A stretch of 64,000 nt of DNA, taken from contig CANRMA010000002.1 of assembly GCA_947631625.1 (NCBI GenBank), forward strand, positions 124,001-188,000, given 5' to 3'. The position numbers were made by a program, and so were the translations under genes. Under the pieces are notes generated by a model. That model saw nothing but the letters and a program-made list of their open reading frames with translations. It did no database searches and was not told the origin of the DNA. The DNA is from an uncultured Lachnospiraceae bacterium (GTDB lineage Bacteria; Bacillota; Clostridia; Lachnospirales; Lachnospiraceae). Position 1 is the stretch's first letter, and each line of letters starts with the position of its first letter. This document shows, piece after piece, positions 16,691-28,500 of this stretch.

Positions 16691-16725
16691 ACAGGCTGTA
16701 GGCTTATTGTAGCTTTGCAGCCTGT
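16691..16725 (+). terminator. Hairpin between the GTPase and the ABC operon
   Basis: ACAGGCTG (16691-16698) pairs with CAGCCTGT (16718-16725) across a 19-base loop, followed by TATTATAT. The tail is weakly T-rich. It may terminate the GTPase transcript. Confidence 0.4.
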
Positions 16726-16774
16726 TATTATATAAGACTGACATATATTGTTTGAAGGTATGGAGAGTATAAAT

Positions 16775-17554
16775 ATGGCTGAAAGTGTGATAGTGGCCGA
16801 CGGACTGATTAAAACTTTTACAAAGCATGAGAAAAAAAACAAAAAGGTTGAAATAAATGCAGTTGACGGAATTTCGTTAAATGTTAAACGGAGAGAAATA
16901 GTAGGGATACTCGGTCCCAACGGCGCGGGCAAGACAACTCTGCTCCGTATGCTTTCCAAACTTATGAAGCCGACAGGCGGCAGTGTGAGACTGAATATAG
17001 GCGAAAAAGAGCTTACCGGCGATATAGAGATAAAAAGGCATATAGGTTATCTTTCCAATAATACCAAACTTTACGGCCGTTTTTCCTGCGGCGAGCTGCT
17101 TCGTATGTTAGGCGCCGTCTACGGCATGGACGAAGAAGCGGTGGAAAAAAAGATTTCGGAAATAAGCGACATTCTTTCGATGGGAGATTTTATCGATAAC
17201 CGTATTGAAAAGCTGTCCACGGGACAGACGCAGCGGGCGTCTATCTCAAGATGTCTGATACATGACCCGGAGGTGTACATCTTTGACGAACCCACGCTTG
17301 GGCTTGATATAATAAGCAGCGCCGCGATAATCGAATTTATGAAAAAAGAGCGTGAGGCGGGCAAGACCATACTGTATTCAACACACTATATGGAAGAGGC
17401 CGAGTATCTGTGCGACAGGATCATAATGATAAATCATGGAAAGATCATAAGCGAAGGGCTTCCGGATGACCTGAAGGCAGAAACCGGAAAAGAAAGCCTG
17501 CGGGACGTCTTTGCCGAGCTTATGGCGAAGGAGGGGCTTTATAATGAATACTAA
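16775..17554 (+). CDS. natA: NatA-like ABC transporter ATP-binding protein
   Basis: 259 residues from ATG 16775 (GGAGAG 6 bases upstream), chosen over a TTG at 16748. Walker A GPNGAGKT (47-54), signature LSTGQTQRASISR, Walker B VYIFDEPTLGLD and H-loop STHYMEEAEYLCDRI match ATPases of sodium or peptide exporters of the NatAB group. It overlaps the permease gene by 11 bases. Together they would export Na+ or another toxic substrate from the cytosol, or act in cell-envelope stress. The name is by similarity. Confidence 0.8.
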   Translation: MAESVIVADGLIKTFTKHEKKNKKVEINAVDGISLNVKRREIVGILGPNGAGKTTLLRMLSKLMKPTGGSVRLNIGEKELTGDIEIKRHIGYLSNNTKLYGRFSCGELLRMLGAVYGMDEEAVEKKISEISDILSMGDFIDNRIEKLSTGQTQRASISRCLIHDPEVYIFDEPTLGLDIISSAAIIEFMKKEREAGKTILYSTHYMEEAEYLCDRIIMINHGKIISEGLPDDLKAETGKESLRDVFAELMAKEGLYNEY

Positions 17555-19604
17555 GATTATAAAGACTCTTGTTAAAAAAGAGCTTTTGGACGTCTTGCGT
17601 GATAAAAAAACAGTTGTTATGATGCTTGTGGTGCCCGTAATACTCTATCCGCTCATATTTATAGGAGCAATGCAGCTTGTGGCGATGATCTCATCAAGTA
17701 TGGAAGAGCAGGATTACCGTATTGTGATAGATGCCGACGACGACGGCAGGTTTGCGCGCAGACTTGCAGAAAACGCGGACGGCGCGGACGCTTACGGGGG
17801 AAAAGGTTATTCGCTCACCATAGTAGAGTCTGAGGGTATTGAAGATTACGCCATTGCACTTGAAAATGAAGAAATTGACGCATATATCCTGGGCAGTCTT
17901 GAAGACAATAAATTTAAGTATGACGTTTACTACATTTCTTCCGTCACCAATTCCGAATATGCGATGGGAATCATAATGGATGTGTTTGATGAGTACAGGG
18001 AGGAGCTTACGCGCGATAAGCTTGAGGAAGCCGGGCTTGATGCGCATGAAATATTAGAGCCCATACTTTATGAAAATAAGGACACCGCAAGCAATGAGCA
18101 GTCTCTGGGAAGCATAATGGGTTCTATTCTGCCTTTTATGCTTATAATAAGCCTGCTCATGGGTACGATATACCCGGCTATTGACACTACGGCGGGAGAG
18201 CGTGAAAGAGGCACGCTTGAAACTATATTGACTCTTCCGGTCACTAACAGACAGCTCATAGTCTCTAAATTTATAACGGTTGCGGCTGTCGGTATGGTTT
18301 CAGCGCTGCTCAATATCCTCTCAATGGGCGGTATAGCCTTTTATATGTACAAGATCATGGATATGCAGACCGGAGAAGCCGGAATAGATATGTCCAGGTT
18401 TTATCCTGCGATTTTGGTGGGAATTCTGGCGGTCTTTGCATTTTCGCTTTTTATAAGCGCGATAACCATGTGTGTAACATCTTTTGCCCAAAGCTACAAA
18501 GAGGCCAATAATTACGTTACTCCGCTTATGTTGGTCGTTATGTTCGCGGGTTATATAGGTTTTATACCGAATATAGAGCTGACACGCGCTATGGCGGCAG
18601 TACCGGTTGCGAACATATGTTTGCTAATAAAAAATATGCTTGCTTTTAAGATTGATTATACGATTATTGCGATTGTTTTGATCAGCAACATTGCCTATGC
18701 AGTCTTTTCGGTTTTATTTCTGAGCAGGATTTATGACAGCGAGGCCATACTTTTCGGCGATTCCGGAGGCGGACTGCAGCTGTTTGAAAAGCGTAAAAAT
18801 CTTGTAAGAGGCGGCGTGCCGTCCCTGTCGGATGTGTGGTTTGTGGCAGCGCTTACCATTATGCTCGTAATCTATGCAGGGAGTATGCTGCAGCTGAAAT
18901 TCGGGCTAATGGGTGTTTTTGGAACTCAGCTTATACTTTTAACGGCGCCGCTTGCGGTAGCGCTGTATACCAAGAAGGATATAAAAAAGACCTATGGCTT
19001 TAAGAAAGCGAATGTAAAGAGCTTTATAGGGGCGATTTTGACAGTGGTTGGAATGTACCCGGTAAATATGGTTCTTTCGCTTGCTCTGAGCGCACTGTTC
19101 CCTGCGAGTTCGGAAAATGTGACCGAGACTTTTACCGGACTTATGGGCGGCAATGTTATGCAGGTATTTCTTATTATTGCAGTTGCGCCCGCCATATGCG
19201 AGGAACTGCTTTTCAGAGGTTTTATGTTCAACTCTTTGAAAGAAAGATACCGCGCCGTCCGGGCGATGGTCATCGTAGCGGTTTTGTTTGGAATTTATCA
19301 CATGAGCGTGATAAAATTTATCCCGACTGCGCTGTTGGGCTTTATCTTCTGCTATGTGGCTTATGAAAGCGGCAGTATATTTCCGTCGATGGTCATGCAT
19401 TTTTTAAATAACGCATTCAGTGTAATGATAATCTGTTATGAAGATAAACTGAGAAAGATATGCCCTATCTTATATGAAGAGAGCGTTTCTGTTTCAGACA
19501 TACTGCTGCTGTTGGGAGGCGGCATATTGCTTTTGACCGCAGGCTGTCTTTTTTTGGGAAAAAGCAAAAAGGATAAGGCGGTTGAAGCTGATAGCGGGTT
19601 ATAA
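17544..19604 (+). CDS. NatB-like ABC-2 permease fused to a CAAX (CPBP) protease domain
   Basis: 686 residues from ATG 17544 (GGAGGGG upstream). Residues 20-45 form a first membrane helix, followed by a large extracytoplasmic domain (about 50-180) and a five- or six-helix ABC-2 core with TTAGERERGTLETILTLPVTN. Residues about 440-680 add more helices and the complete CPBP motif set: EELLFRG (E553, E554), FGIYH (H586) and HFLNN (H619, N622). Such domains are intramembrane metalloproteases. The fusion couples a transporter to a protease, as in some bacteriocin self-immunity or export systems. Its partner ATPase lies directly upstream. Confidence 0.8.
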   Translation: MNTKIIKTLVKKELLDVLRDKKTVVMMLVVPVILYPLIFIGAMQLVAMISSSMEEQDYRIVIDADDDGRFARRLAENADGADAYGGKGYSLTIVESEGIEDYAIALENEEIDAYILGSLEDNKFKYDVYYISSVTNSEYAMGIIMDVFDEYREELTRDKLEEAGLDAHEILEPILYENKDTASNEQSLGSIMGSILPFMLIISLLMGTIYPAIDTTAGERERGTLETILTLPVTNRQLIVSKFITVAAVGMVSALLNILSMGGIAFYMYKIMDMQTGEAGIDMSRFYPAILVGILAVFAFSLFISAITMCVTSFAQSYKEANNYVTPLMLVVMFAGYIGFIPNIELTRAMAAVPVANICLLIKNMLAFKIDYTIIAIVLISNIAYAVFSVLFLSRIYDSEAILFGDSGGGLQLFEKRKNLVRGGVPSLSDVWFVAALTIMLVIYAGSMLQLKFGLMGVFGTQLILLTAPLAVALYTKKDIKKTYGFKKANVKSFIGAILTVVGMYPVNMVLSLALSALFPASSENVTETFTGLMGGNVMQVFLIIAVAPAICEELLFRGFMFNSLKERYRAVRAMVIVAVLFGIYHMSVIKFIPTALLGFIFCYVAYESGSIFPSMVMHFLNNAFSVMIICYEDKLRKICPILYEESVSVSDILLLLGGGILLLTAGCLFLGKSKKDKAVEADSGL

Positions 19605-19633
19605 GAACAATTTTTATCGGGGGGTTTGGATTT

Positions 19634-20407
19634 ATGCCGATTACAAGCGAAAAAGACCTGCAAAATCTAAAAAACAGAATATTGGAGCTCGCAGACAAAT
19701 CCTATAACCGCAGCATCTACACCTATACCCCGTTTTTAGGCTTGTCCGAACAGCAGGTATTTTATGAAGTTGAAAAAGAGGTTTCTTATGCAGGCTGCGA
19801 TATGTACGGCGGTTCGTCAATATGCGAACGCAAGATCGTGCGTTTCGGAAATTCTGACACTTTTGGCTATGACGAAGAATATCCTATCGCCCGTATTGAA
19901 ATGGCTCCGGCGGCGCTTAAGTTTGCCGAAAAACTGACGCACAGGGACTTCCTTGGCGCGGTCATGAATCTTGGGATCGAACGCGGTTTAGTCGGGGATA
20001 TTATTCTTAATAAGAGCGGGGCGGTCCTGTTCTGCAATGAGAATATAGCGTCTTATATTACTGAAAATCTCAATAAGGTGCGCCATACCAATATAAAATG
20101 CAGTGTCCTTGAGAATGTTTCTGAGCTTGAAGCGGCCAAACCCGATACGGTGGCTTTGACCGTTTCGTCTCCCAGAATTGACGGCATAATATCAAAGTTA
20201 TATAATATTTCAAGGAGTGAAAGTCGGTCGCTGTTTAATGAGGGTAAAATATTTGTAAACGGAAGGCTTACGGAAAATGTCGGATATCAGCTTAAAAAAG
20301 ACGACGCTGTGACCGTGAGGGGATATGGTAAGTTTATATATTACGGGCAGACCGGGGTAAGCAAAAAGGGCAAAGACAGGATAGAAGCGGGAGTATATGG
20401 CAGATAG
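19634..20407 (+). CDS. ylmH: YlmH-like RNA-binding protein with S4 domain
   Basis: 257 residues, with GGGGGG upstream of ATG 19634. The N-terminal half (CDMYGGSSICERKIVRFG, IARIEMAPAALKFAEKLTHRDFLGAVMNLGIERG) is the YlmH domain; residues about 180-240 form an S4 RNA-binding domain (SRIDGIISKLYNISRSESRSLFNEGKIFVNGR). YlmH binds stalled large ribosomal subunits in Firmicutes and aids rescue of obstructed nascent chains, alongside RqcH (also encoded in this window, 60590-62335). Full length, alone in its transcript. Confidence 0.9.
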   Translation: MPITSEKDLQNLKNRILELADKSYNRSIYTYTPFLGLSEQQVFYEVEKEVSYAGCDMYGGSSICERKIVRFGNSDTFGYDEEYPIARIEMAPAALKFAEKLTHRDFLGAVMNLGIERGLVGDIILNKSGAVLFCNENIASYITENLNKVRHTNIKCSVLENVSELEAAKPDTVALTVSSPRIDGIISKLYNISRSESRSLFNEGKIFVNGRLTENVGYQLKKDDAVTVRGYGKFIYYGQTGVSKKGKDRIEAGVYGR

Positions 20408-20538
20408 TCGGTCCGCGGCGGCTGTGTGTGCTTAATGATGTGATAAAATATACGAATATACGTTAGAGTAATTACTTTTTATAAGATATCATGCCTGCCA
20501 AAGAGCATTGCAGGTTGAGAGAAAGGCTTGAGCTGAAT

Positions 20539-21456
20539 ATGCATTATTATACTATGAGCCAATGGCTGTTATTTTTTTATACTTATAGTTTTTTGGGATG
20601 GTGTTTTGAATCGACATATGTTTCCATAAGGAGCAGGCGTCTTATTAACAGGGGTTTTATAAGAGGTCCTTTTTTGCCATTGTACGGCAGCGGGGCGCTT
20701 ATGATGTATATAGTCTCATTTCCTTTTCAGGATAATGTGGTAATGACTTATATAGCAGGCTGTATAGGAGCCACGGCCCTTGAACTTGTAACAGGGATTG
20801 CAATGGAGACTCTTTTTCATGTCAGATATTGGAACTATTCCAAACTGCCTTTTAATTATAAAGGTTATATATGCCTTGGAACGACCCTTGCATGGGGCGG
20901 CCTTACGATACTTATGACTCAGGTCATCCATAGGCCGATAGAGCATATGATATTGTCTGTCCCTGTTAAAACGGCAGTATATATATCGTTTATCATCACT
21001 ATATATATTGCGGCGGATTTTGCCCTTTCATTTAAGGCGGCGTTGGATCTGGGAAACATTCTTGCCAAAATGCAGCGCGCCAAGGAAGAACTCTGGCGTA
21101 TGCAGAAGCGGCTGGATGTGATAATTGCGGTTAATAATAATGAGAAGGAACAGAAACGTCAGGAGCGCGAGCTTAAGATGGACGAGCTTTCCGAGGCCTT
21201 AGAGCAGCGCTTTAACAGCATAAAAGACACGATTCAGACTGCGCCTTCATCATATCTGAACAGTGTCAGGGATGAAATTGCGGAGCTGCGGACACGCTAT
21301 AATATATATATGGAAAACAGGCGTAATGCCAAAGAAATGTTGGATTTTTACAAGCGTGATATTATACGCAACAATCCCGGTATGATGTCAGAGAAGTTTA
21401 AAACTTCATTTGAAGAATTAAAAAATATAGTTTCGGATAAGATGAGCGGCAAATAA
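20539..21456 (+). CDS. CmpB-like putative ABC transporter permease family membrane protein
   Basis: 305 residues from ATG 20539; the upstream ATG at 20491 has no ribosome-binding site. The first half carries about five membrane segments with SFLGWCFESTYVSIRSRRLINRGFIRGPFLPLYGSGAL, the signature of PF06541 (CmpB-like) proteins. Residues about 185-295 are a long charged coiled coil on the cytosolic side. The family is common in Clostridia. Function is unknown and no ATPase partner is adjacent. Confidence 0.75.
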   Translation: MHYYTMSQWLLFFYTYSFLGWCFESTYVSIRSRRLINRGFIRGPFLPLYGSGALMMYIVSFPFQDNVVMTYIAGCIGATALELVTGIAMETLFHVRYWNYSKLPFNYKGYICLGTTLAWGGLTILMTQVIHRPIEHMILSVPVKTAVYISFIITIYIAADFALSFKAALDLGNILAKMQRAKEELWRMQKRLDVIIAVNNNEKEQKRQERELKMDELSEALEQRFNSIKDTIQTAPSSYLNSVRDEIAELRTRYNIYMENRRNAKEMLDFYKRDIIRNNPGMMSEKFKTSFEELKNIVSDKMSGK

Positions 21457-21475
21457 GGCAAAAGTCCCGTATCTG

Positions 21476-22309
21476 TTACTCATCATCCGACAACTCAATA
21501 TATTTGGCCTTTTTGTAATTAATTCTGACAGGCTGCAGCAGCTTATCCGTTTTAAGCTCCAGATATCTTGCGCTGCTTCGCAAATATGCAAGAAATCTGT
21601 TATAGAACCAGAAAGAATATACCAGTACTTTGTTGATCTTTCCGAGTTTCTGCTTGGTTGTATGGAAATAATGGGCGCCGTCGGCAGAAGTGGCGCCGCC
21701 TTCCTTAATATACTGTATCAGCTCACTTTCGTTTGCGACGTTTTTCTCCAAAATTGTATAACCAAAGCCAACACAGTCTTCCTTATGGGAATCGCTGCCG
21801 CCAAACTCCGGAAGGTTGTATTTTCCGGCCAGTTCTTTGGCTGAAGCGTTGGAACAGTCGTCCTCACAGGCGTTGTAAGCTTCTATGAAGTCGAATTTTC
21901 TTATAAGATTTTCTTTTAATTTTTTACCGATACGGGTATTGAAAATACTTAAAAATTTTTCTCCACAGGGATGCGCGGGCCCTAAAATGCCGCCGTAACG
22001 GTGTACTATCTCTATCAGAACTCCGACAGGAAGTCCCCTGAGTTCCAGTATTCCGGGACGTATTCCCGTAGGTAAAATGACCAGAATATGCCCCGCGTTC
22101 AAAGTATCGTATTCTATTCCGCATAAAACTGTAAAATCCTTTGGTTTGTTTTCAAGATTCATATAATACCGATAGGCTTTATAGGAATTGTGATCGGTTA
22201 TGAGCATACCGTTATAGCCGCGTTCCTTAAGAATAGCTATTATGTCAAGCAGAGCGGTTTTCCCGTCGGGCGAGCCTTCTTTAGTATGACAGTGCATGTC
22301 TAATTTCAT
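21476..22309 (-). CDS. PHP-domain metal-dependent phosphoesterase
   Basis: 277 residues. The motifs KLDMHCHTKEGSPDG (first metal-binding HxH), MLITDHNS, GIEYD, GPAHPCG and EFGGSDSHKED are the PHP set that binds two or three metal ions. These enzymes hydrolyse phosphomono- or phosphodiesters such as pAp or nucleoside bisphosphates. The last 60 residues (HTTKQKLGKINKVLVYSFWFYNRF) are basic and not part of the core. It is convergent with the CmpB-like gene and divergent from the GH16 gene. AGGAAG lies upstream of the ATG. Substrate is unknown. Confidence 0.85.
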   Translation of the reverse strand: MKLDMHCHTKEGSPDGKTALLDIIAILKERGYNGMLITDHNSYKAYRYYMNLENKPKDFTVLCGIEYDTLNAGHILVILPTGIRPGILELRGLPVGVLIEIVHRYGGILGPAHPCGEKFLSIFNTRIGKKLKENLIRKFDFIEAYNACEDDCSNASAKELAGKYNLPEFGGSDSHKEDCVGFGYTILEKNVANESELIQYIKEGGATSADGAHYFHTTKQKLGKINKVLVYSFWFYNRFLAYLRSSARYLELKTDKLLQPVRINYKKAKYIELSDDE

Positions 22310-22583
22310 TCCGGATGTACTTCCTTTCTGTTGTTAAGCTTAATAATATACTATTATGCGCCGCAGGTCAAATATTCATAGCGAAGAATTTAGTTGCAGA
22401 ATTAGTCAATTACGAAACTTATTCTCAGGGCGGCATCGCAGTTGGTGTAAAAACAGGTCAGTTATATATTGCAAAAGAAGATGTTTCATGTTATATTTAT
22501 GCTACGAAGTGTCTACAATTAATCATTATAATTCAGTCTCGCAGGTTGCCTGAATTAAAAATTTTAAAGAAAGGACAGTGAAG

Positions 22584-25500
22584 ATGAAGAAAAGAATATC
22601 TATTTTGGTTCTAACATTATTAGTGACACTGTTATTCGGAAGTCTGACAGTGTATGCTGCCGCGGCCTCATCATTTACCATCGATAAGACTGCAAAGGTA
22701 AATATTGGTGGAGATGTCAGGATAGGCGCAAAGATACCGGAAGGCGCAGAGCCGGTTTGGACTTCCCATAATGTTAATATAGCGACAGTGGATGAAGACG
22801 GAAATGTTACAGGATTAAGAAAAGGTAAGACTACTGTTTCGGTAAGGATAGGATTGGAACGCAGAACCTGTTCAGTTACAGTGACAGATAATACAGTCAA
22901 ACTTAACAAAAAAACAGCCACGTTGTATATAGGCGGAGACGCGGCAGATAACAAAGCGGATGAGATAAAGTTAAAAGCTACGGTAAAAGGTGCGGATAAC
23001 CGTATAGTCTGGAAGACTGGCAACAGAAAGATCGCCAGAGTTTCCGCAGACGGTGTCGTTAAGGCAGTGGGAAAAGGAACCGTTTTGATAACTGCAGTAT
23101 CCGGCAGCAAATCAGCGTCCTGTCTTGTAACTGTTAAAGAAAGCAATCTGTCGTTGGACATGACACAGATACAGCTTGGAAAGAAAGGCAAGGGCAGTCA
23201 GGCTAAGCTGACAGCATCTGTTGTTGGCTCAGGCAGGAAAGTTACATGGGAAAGCAGCAATGAAAAAGTAGCTGTAGTAAAAAATGGCAAAGTGACAGCT
23301 AAGGGCGAAGGAGAGGCTGCAATTACTGCAAAAGCCAATGGTATAAGCAGGACTTGTAATGTCAAAGTTATAGACGGAATTGCGATAAGTGATGAACAGG
23401 TTCTTATGTATGTAGGGGCCAAAAACAACAAGGGAGAGGCGCTTCCTTCTGAAACAAAGTCTCTTAAGACCAATGCGGGAAAGAATGATAAAGTAGAGTG
23501 GATATCTTCCAATGAGAAAGTAGTTTCGGTCGATGCTGCAGGTAAGGTGACTGCTGTTGGCGCAGGAAAAGCAACCATTACTGCTAAGTGTAATGATAAG
23601 AGCGATACGTGCATAGTGACAGTGAAGCAGACTAACGTTGTGATCACGGACTCGGATGTAAGTATAAGTCTCAACAGCCCGGTGAATACATATCAATTAA
23701 ATTATCAGGCAATAGGACGCAAGACTGCCATTTCATGGACTTCGTCAAACAAGAAAGTGGCGGTTGTCAAAAATGGCAAGATCACGGCAAAGGGCAAAGG
23801 CGATGCCGAGATCACGGCAAAGTCAAACGGTGTGGAAGCAAAAGTGAAAGTTACGGTTGGAGAATATAAACCTTCCATAACCTTAAATCAGAAAGAATAT
23901 ACTCTTTATAATCAGGATAAACAGTCAATTACATTAAAAGCAAAAGTTGACGCAGCCAAAGGAACAAATAAAAAGGTGACATGGGCAAGCGGCAATGACA
24001 AAGTTGCGACAGTGGATGCAAAAGGAAAAGTAAAAGCCTGTGGCGAAGGACAGACTTATATAACAGCGACGGCAGCCGGAATGAGTGCGGAATGTCTGAT
24101 AACTGTTAAAGATATAGAAAATGTCATAACCGTAAATGGTGAAAAAGTGCCTGACGAACACAGCGTTTATATACAAAAAGGCAAGACGGCTGAGCTTTCT
24201 GTAGATGTGACAGGACCAAGCCAGTCTGTCAGCTATAAAGTCGTTAATTTAAAAGACGAAAGCGGTAGGACAATTAAAGGCGTTGTCAAAGTAGATAAAA
24301 AAGGTCTTATCACTGCTCAAAAAGCCGGTAAGGCTGATATTCAGATAAAAGCAAACGGTCATACATCGACCTGCCATGTTTTTGTCGCAGACGTTGGATG
24401 TGATCATGAATATGGTGATTGGACGACGGTCAAAGAATCTGATTGTAAAAACTATGGACAACAGACAAGAAAATGTACGCTTTGCGGCTATACTGAAACG
24501 AGAGCAACAGCAAAGAAAGAACATGCGTTCGGAACGGAAGAAACTAAAATACAGGCGGCTTGCAATAAGCAGGGTATAGCTATTGCGAAATGCAGTAATT
24601 GTGACAGCACAAAAGTCATAGTGAAACCGGCAGGCAGCCATACATGGAAAGCGTTGAAAGGCGTGGATGGCGACAGCGCAGCGACCTGTACGGAAGAAGG
24701 CGTTGGAAGCAGCATTTGTACTGTTTGCGGAATTACCAAACAGGAAAATACCAAGCCTTTGGGACATTCATATGATGAATGGGTCATAGTCAAAGCGCCT
24801 TCGAAGGGTGAAAAAGGCTTGAAGGTCAGAGAATGCGTAAGATGCGGCGCAAAAGATGAAAATGAAATAACATATGTTATTCCTGACATTGAAGATCCCG
24901 ATTCGGGGAAAGGTCCTACAGATGAACAACTGGGTGAAGAGTTGGCCTGGCATGATGAATTTGATGGCAATTCATTGAATATGGAAAATTGGCAATATGA
25001 GCTTCACGATCCCGGTTGGGTGAATGAGGAATTGCAGTCGTATGTGAAGTCAGATGAAAATGTTTATGTAAAAGACGGTAAATTGTACATTCAGGCGCAG
25101 AAAACGGTAGGAGACGATGGCAAAGCGTCTTATACTTCCGGAAGGATCAATACGCAGAATCTGCATAATTTCCAATATGGCAGATTTGAAATCAGAGCGA
25201 AAGTGCCAAGCGGCAAAGGCTTCCTTCCTGCATTCTGGATGATGCCTGTTGATGAGAGTTATTATGGACAGTGGCCCAAATGCGGTGAGATTGATATCAT
25301 GGAAGTATTGGGCGACAAAACGGATACTGCTTATGGCACACTTCATTTCGGTGAACCTCATACGCAGAAGCAGGGCACTTTTACTCTGGAATCCGGAGTT
25401 AAGGATTTCTCACAAGACTTCCATGTATATGCCTGTGAATGGGATCCCGGTGAGTTTCGTTTCTACGTGGACGATCAACTGTTTTATACAGTGGATGATT

Positions 25501-28500
25501 GGTTTACCAAGAAAGCAGGATTTGGCGAAGTAGCTTTCCCTGCGCCTTATGACCAGGAGTTCTATATCATATTGAATCTCGCTGTCGGCGGCAGTTGGGT
25601 GGGTTATCCGGATGAGAGTGTGGAATTTGGTGACAATGCGCAGTTCGTCATCGATTATGTGAGAGTTTATCAGAAAGATGAGTATGATAAGAACGTTAAA
25701 AAACCTGATAAGGAACTTGTGCTGAGAGAGCCGGATAAGAGCGGAAATTATATCATCAATGGCGATTTTGCTGAGTATGAGGATCTGACGACAAGCGATA
25801 ACTGGCAGCTTCATTTGGAAAGCGATGGCGCGGCGACAGCGGATGTGTCGGATAAAGAATTATATATTAAGACAACTAAGGCCGGAGCATTGGATTACAG
25901 TATTCAGGTAGTTCAGGCTAACTTGCCTCTGGAGAAGGGTTACAAATATAAATTGTCATTTGATGCTTATGCGGATACAGAGCGTAATATTATAACAGGT
26001 GTTACCGCGCCGGATGTAGGATATCAAAGATATCTGAGTGATACTTCAGTGCCGCTTACGACGCAGAAGCAGAATTTTGAATATACTTTTGATATGACAT
26101 CGGAAAGCGACGCAAATGGCAGGGTAGAATTTTGTCTCGGTAATCAGAATTCTACGGCGGGAGTCCATATCACGAATGTAAGATTGGAGAAAACGGGTGA
26201 TGAGATAGAAGTCCCCGGCGATAAAAAGAGCATACTTCCGGATGGAAACTATGTTTATAACGGCCGTTTTGAAGAAGGCAGCGATCCGGATAAATTGCGC
26301 CTTGCATATTGGGATTGGACCGCATCTGAGGGTACAAAAGTATCTGTTACACAAGACAGCGATAGAATGCTTGAGGTTGTAGTCCCGGAAACCGTAGGAA
26401 AGCTTGAAGACGTGATCGTAAAACAGACGGACATAGCTCTGAAAGGCGGAAAAGAATATGTATTTACCTTTGACGCTTATGCGGACGGGGCCAAGAATAT
26501 AAAAGCTGAGGTTGGAGGTAAGACTTTTGAAGCCAATCTGACTGAGAAGACGAATGGATACAAATATACATTTGAGACAGCAGAGGATTTAGACGGCAGT
26601 GAACTTAAGTTTATGTTGGGAACAGCAGGAAAAGTTTATATTGACAACGTCCGCATTCAGGAAAACTGTTTGCTGATGAACGGCGATTTTTCAAGCGGTA
26701 TGGTAGGATATGAATTGTATGTTAATTCACCCGCAAGCGCAAGCGCCCTGGTAGACAGCCTGAATGAAGATGATGCATGCTGTATCACGATAGACAAGAC
26801 AGGCAGTATGGATTGGTATATCCAACTTAAGCAGGCAGGTATTACGCTTGAAAAAGATCAGTGGTATAAGTTCTCATTTGATGCGAAATCTACAATAGAC
26901 AGAACCATTATGTATGCGCTTCAAAGAGACGGCACAAATGATGATAACTGGACGCCATATTCAGGAACGCAGAAAATTAACGTGGGCAGTGAATATAAGA
27001 ACTATGATGTTGTTTTCCAAATGACCGGGGATACCGACATCAATACAATACTCAGCATCTCTATGGGAGCCGTAAATGGTATTGAGATTTCGGAAAAGCA
27101 TACTGTTACGATAGACAATATCAAATTGGAAAAAACTGAGGCGCAGGAAGAACCGCCGATTGAAGAAGGCGCAAATCTTATAACGAATGGCGACTTTGCA
27201 AAAGGCGGCGAAGGCTGGGTTGATGGAACATATGGCACCGGTGAGGCAGATGTAAGCTTTGACGACGGAGCTGCCGTATATACTGTTAAAAATGTCGGAA
27301 CGGATGTCAACAGCGGCGAAGTGAGTATGAAGCAGGAAAATCTGACTCTGGAAAAGGGCGCGGAGTACAAAGTGGAATTTGATGTTACATCCGGCGTTGA
27401 ACGTACCATAAAATATGCTTTGATGGACCCGAGCGCAAATTATGATTGGTATGGCGGAGAAGACATTAAGTTGGAAGCAAATACATTGAAACATGTAGAA
27501 GGAACATTAACAGTGGAGAAAAAGACTTCCAAAACCATGATATTCCAGATTTCAATGGGTAAAGTGGAAGGAGAAGATCTTGAAGTTCCGCACACGATCA
27601 CTATTGATAATGTCAGCCTCGTGAAGACTAAAGACGGCGCCGGAGAAGAAGAGCCGCCTGTGGTGGAAGACGATAATCTGATAATTAACGGCGACTTTGC
27701 CGATGGTCAGGAACCATGGACAACGTATATTGATGAGGCGGCTGCTGCATCAGTTGAATTTAAAGATGGCAAAGCTGTTTATAATATAACAAATGCTGGA
27801 ACGGCGGATTGGCATATTCAGTTAAAGCAGAGCGGTTTGACGATGGAAGCGGGGCAGAAGTACAAAGTGTCGATGAAGGTGAAATCCGGCGCAGCCAGAA
27901 CAATAAAAATCGCATTCATGCACGGTGACAGCGATTGGTATGGAGGAGCGGATATTTCTCTGAATGGAGAGGAACAGAGCATAGAGCAGGAAGTGACAAT
28001 GCCTTCCGATAAAGAGTCTTATGATAATATGATATTCCAGATTTCGATAGGAAAGCATGAGAACGACTCTGACCTCGGAGAACATAACATTGAAATCGAC
28101 GACATAGTTGTTGCCAAGATCGGCGGCAGCAGTGAAGAAGAGCCTCCAACGGTAGAAGAAGGAACTGAGCTTATCAAAAACGGGGACTTCGCGAAAGGTG
28201 AAGAAAACTGGTCGAACGGAACATATGGCGGCGCTGAAGCAACTGTGAAATTTGAGAACAATAAGGCTGTCTATGAGATTACCAAATTTGCCGGTGATAA
28301 TGGGGATTCCGGAATAAGTTTGGAGCAGAAAAATCTGACTCTGGAAGAAGGAGCAAGTTATAAAGTTAAGTTTAAGATCAAGTCAAGTGTGGACAGAAAA
28401 ATAAAATACTGCTTCTTGGATCCTGAAAATGCTTATAAGTGGTATGGCGGAGCGGTTGTTGAGCTAAAGAAAGATGAGGAGCAGGCGGTAGAAACGACGA

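Noticed and set aside
22310-22583. An 88-residue frame and a possible c-di-GMP riboswitch upstream of the GH16 gene
   Set aside because: The frame lacks a ribosome site and family features. I searched by eye for the GEMM core and saw none.
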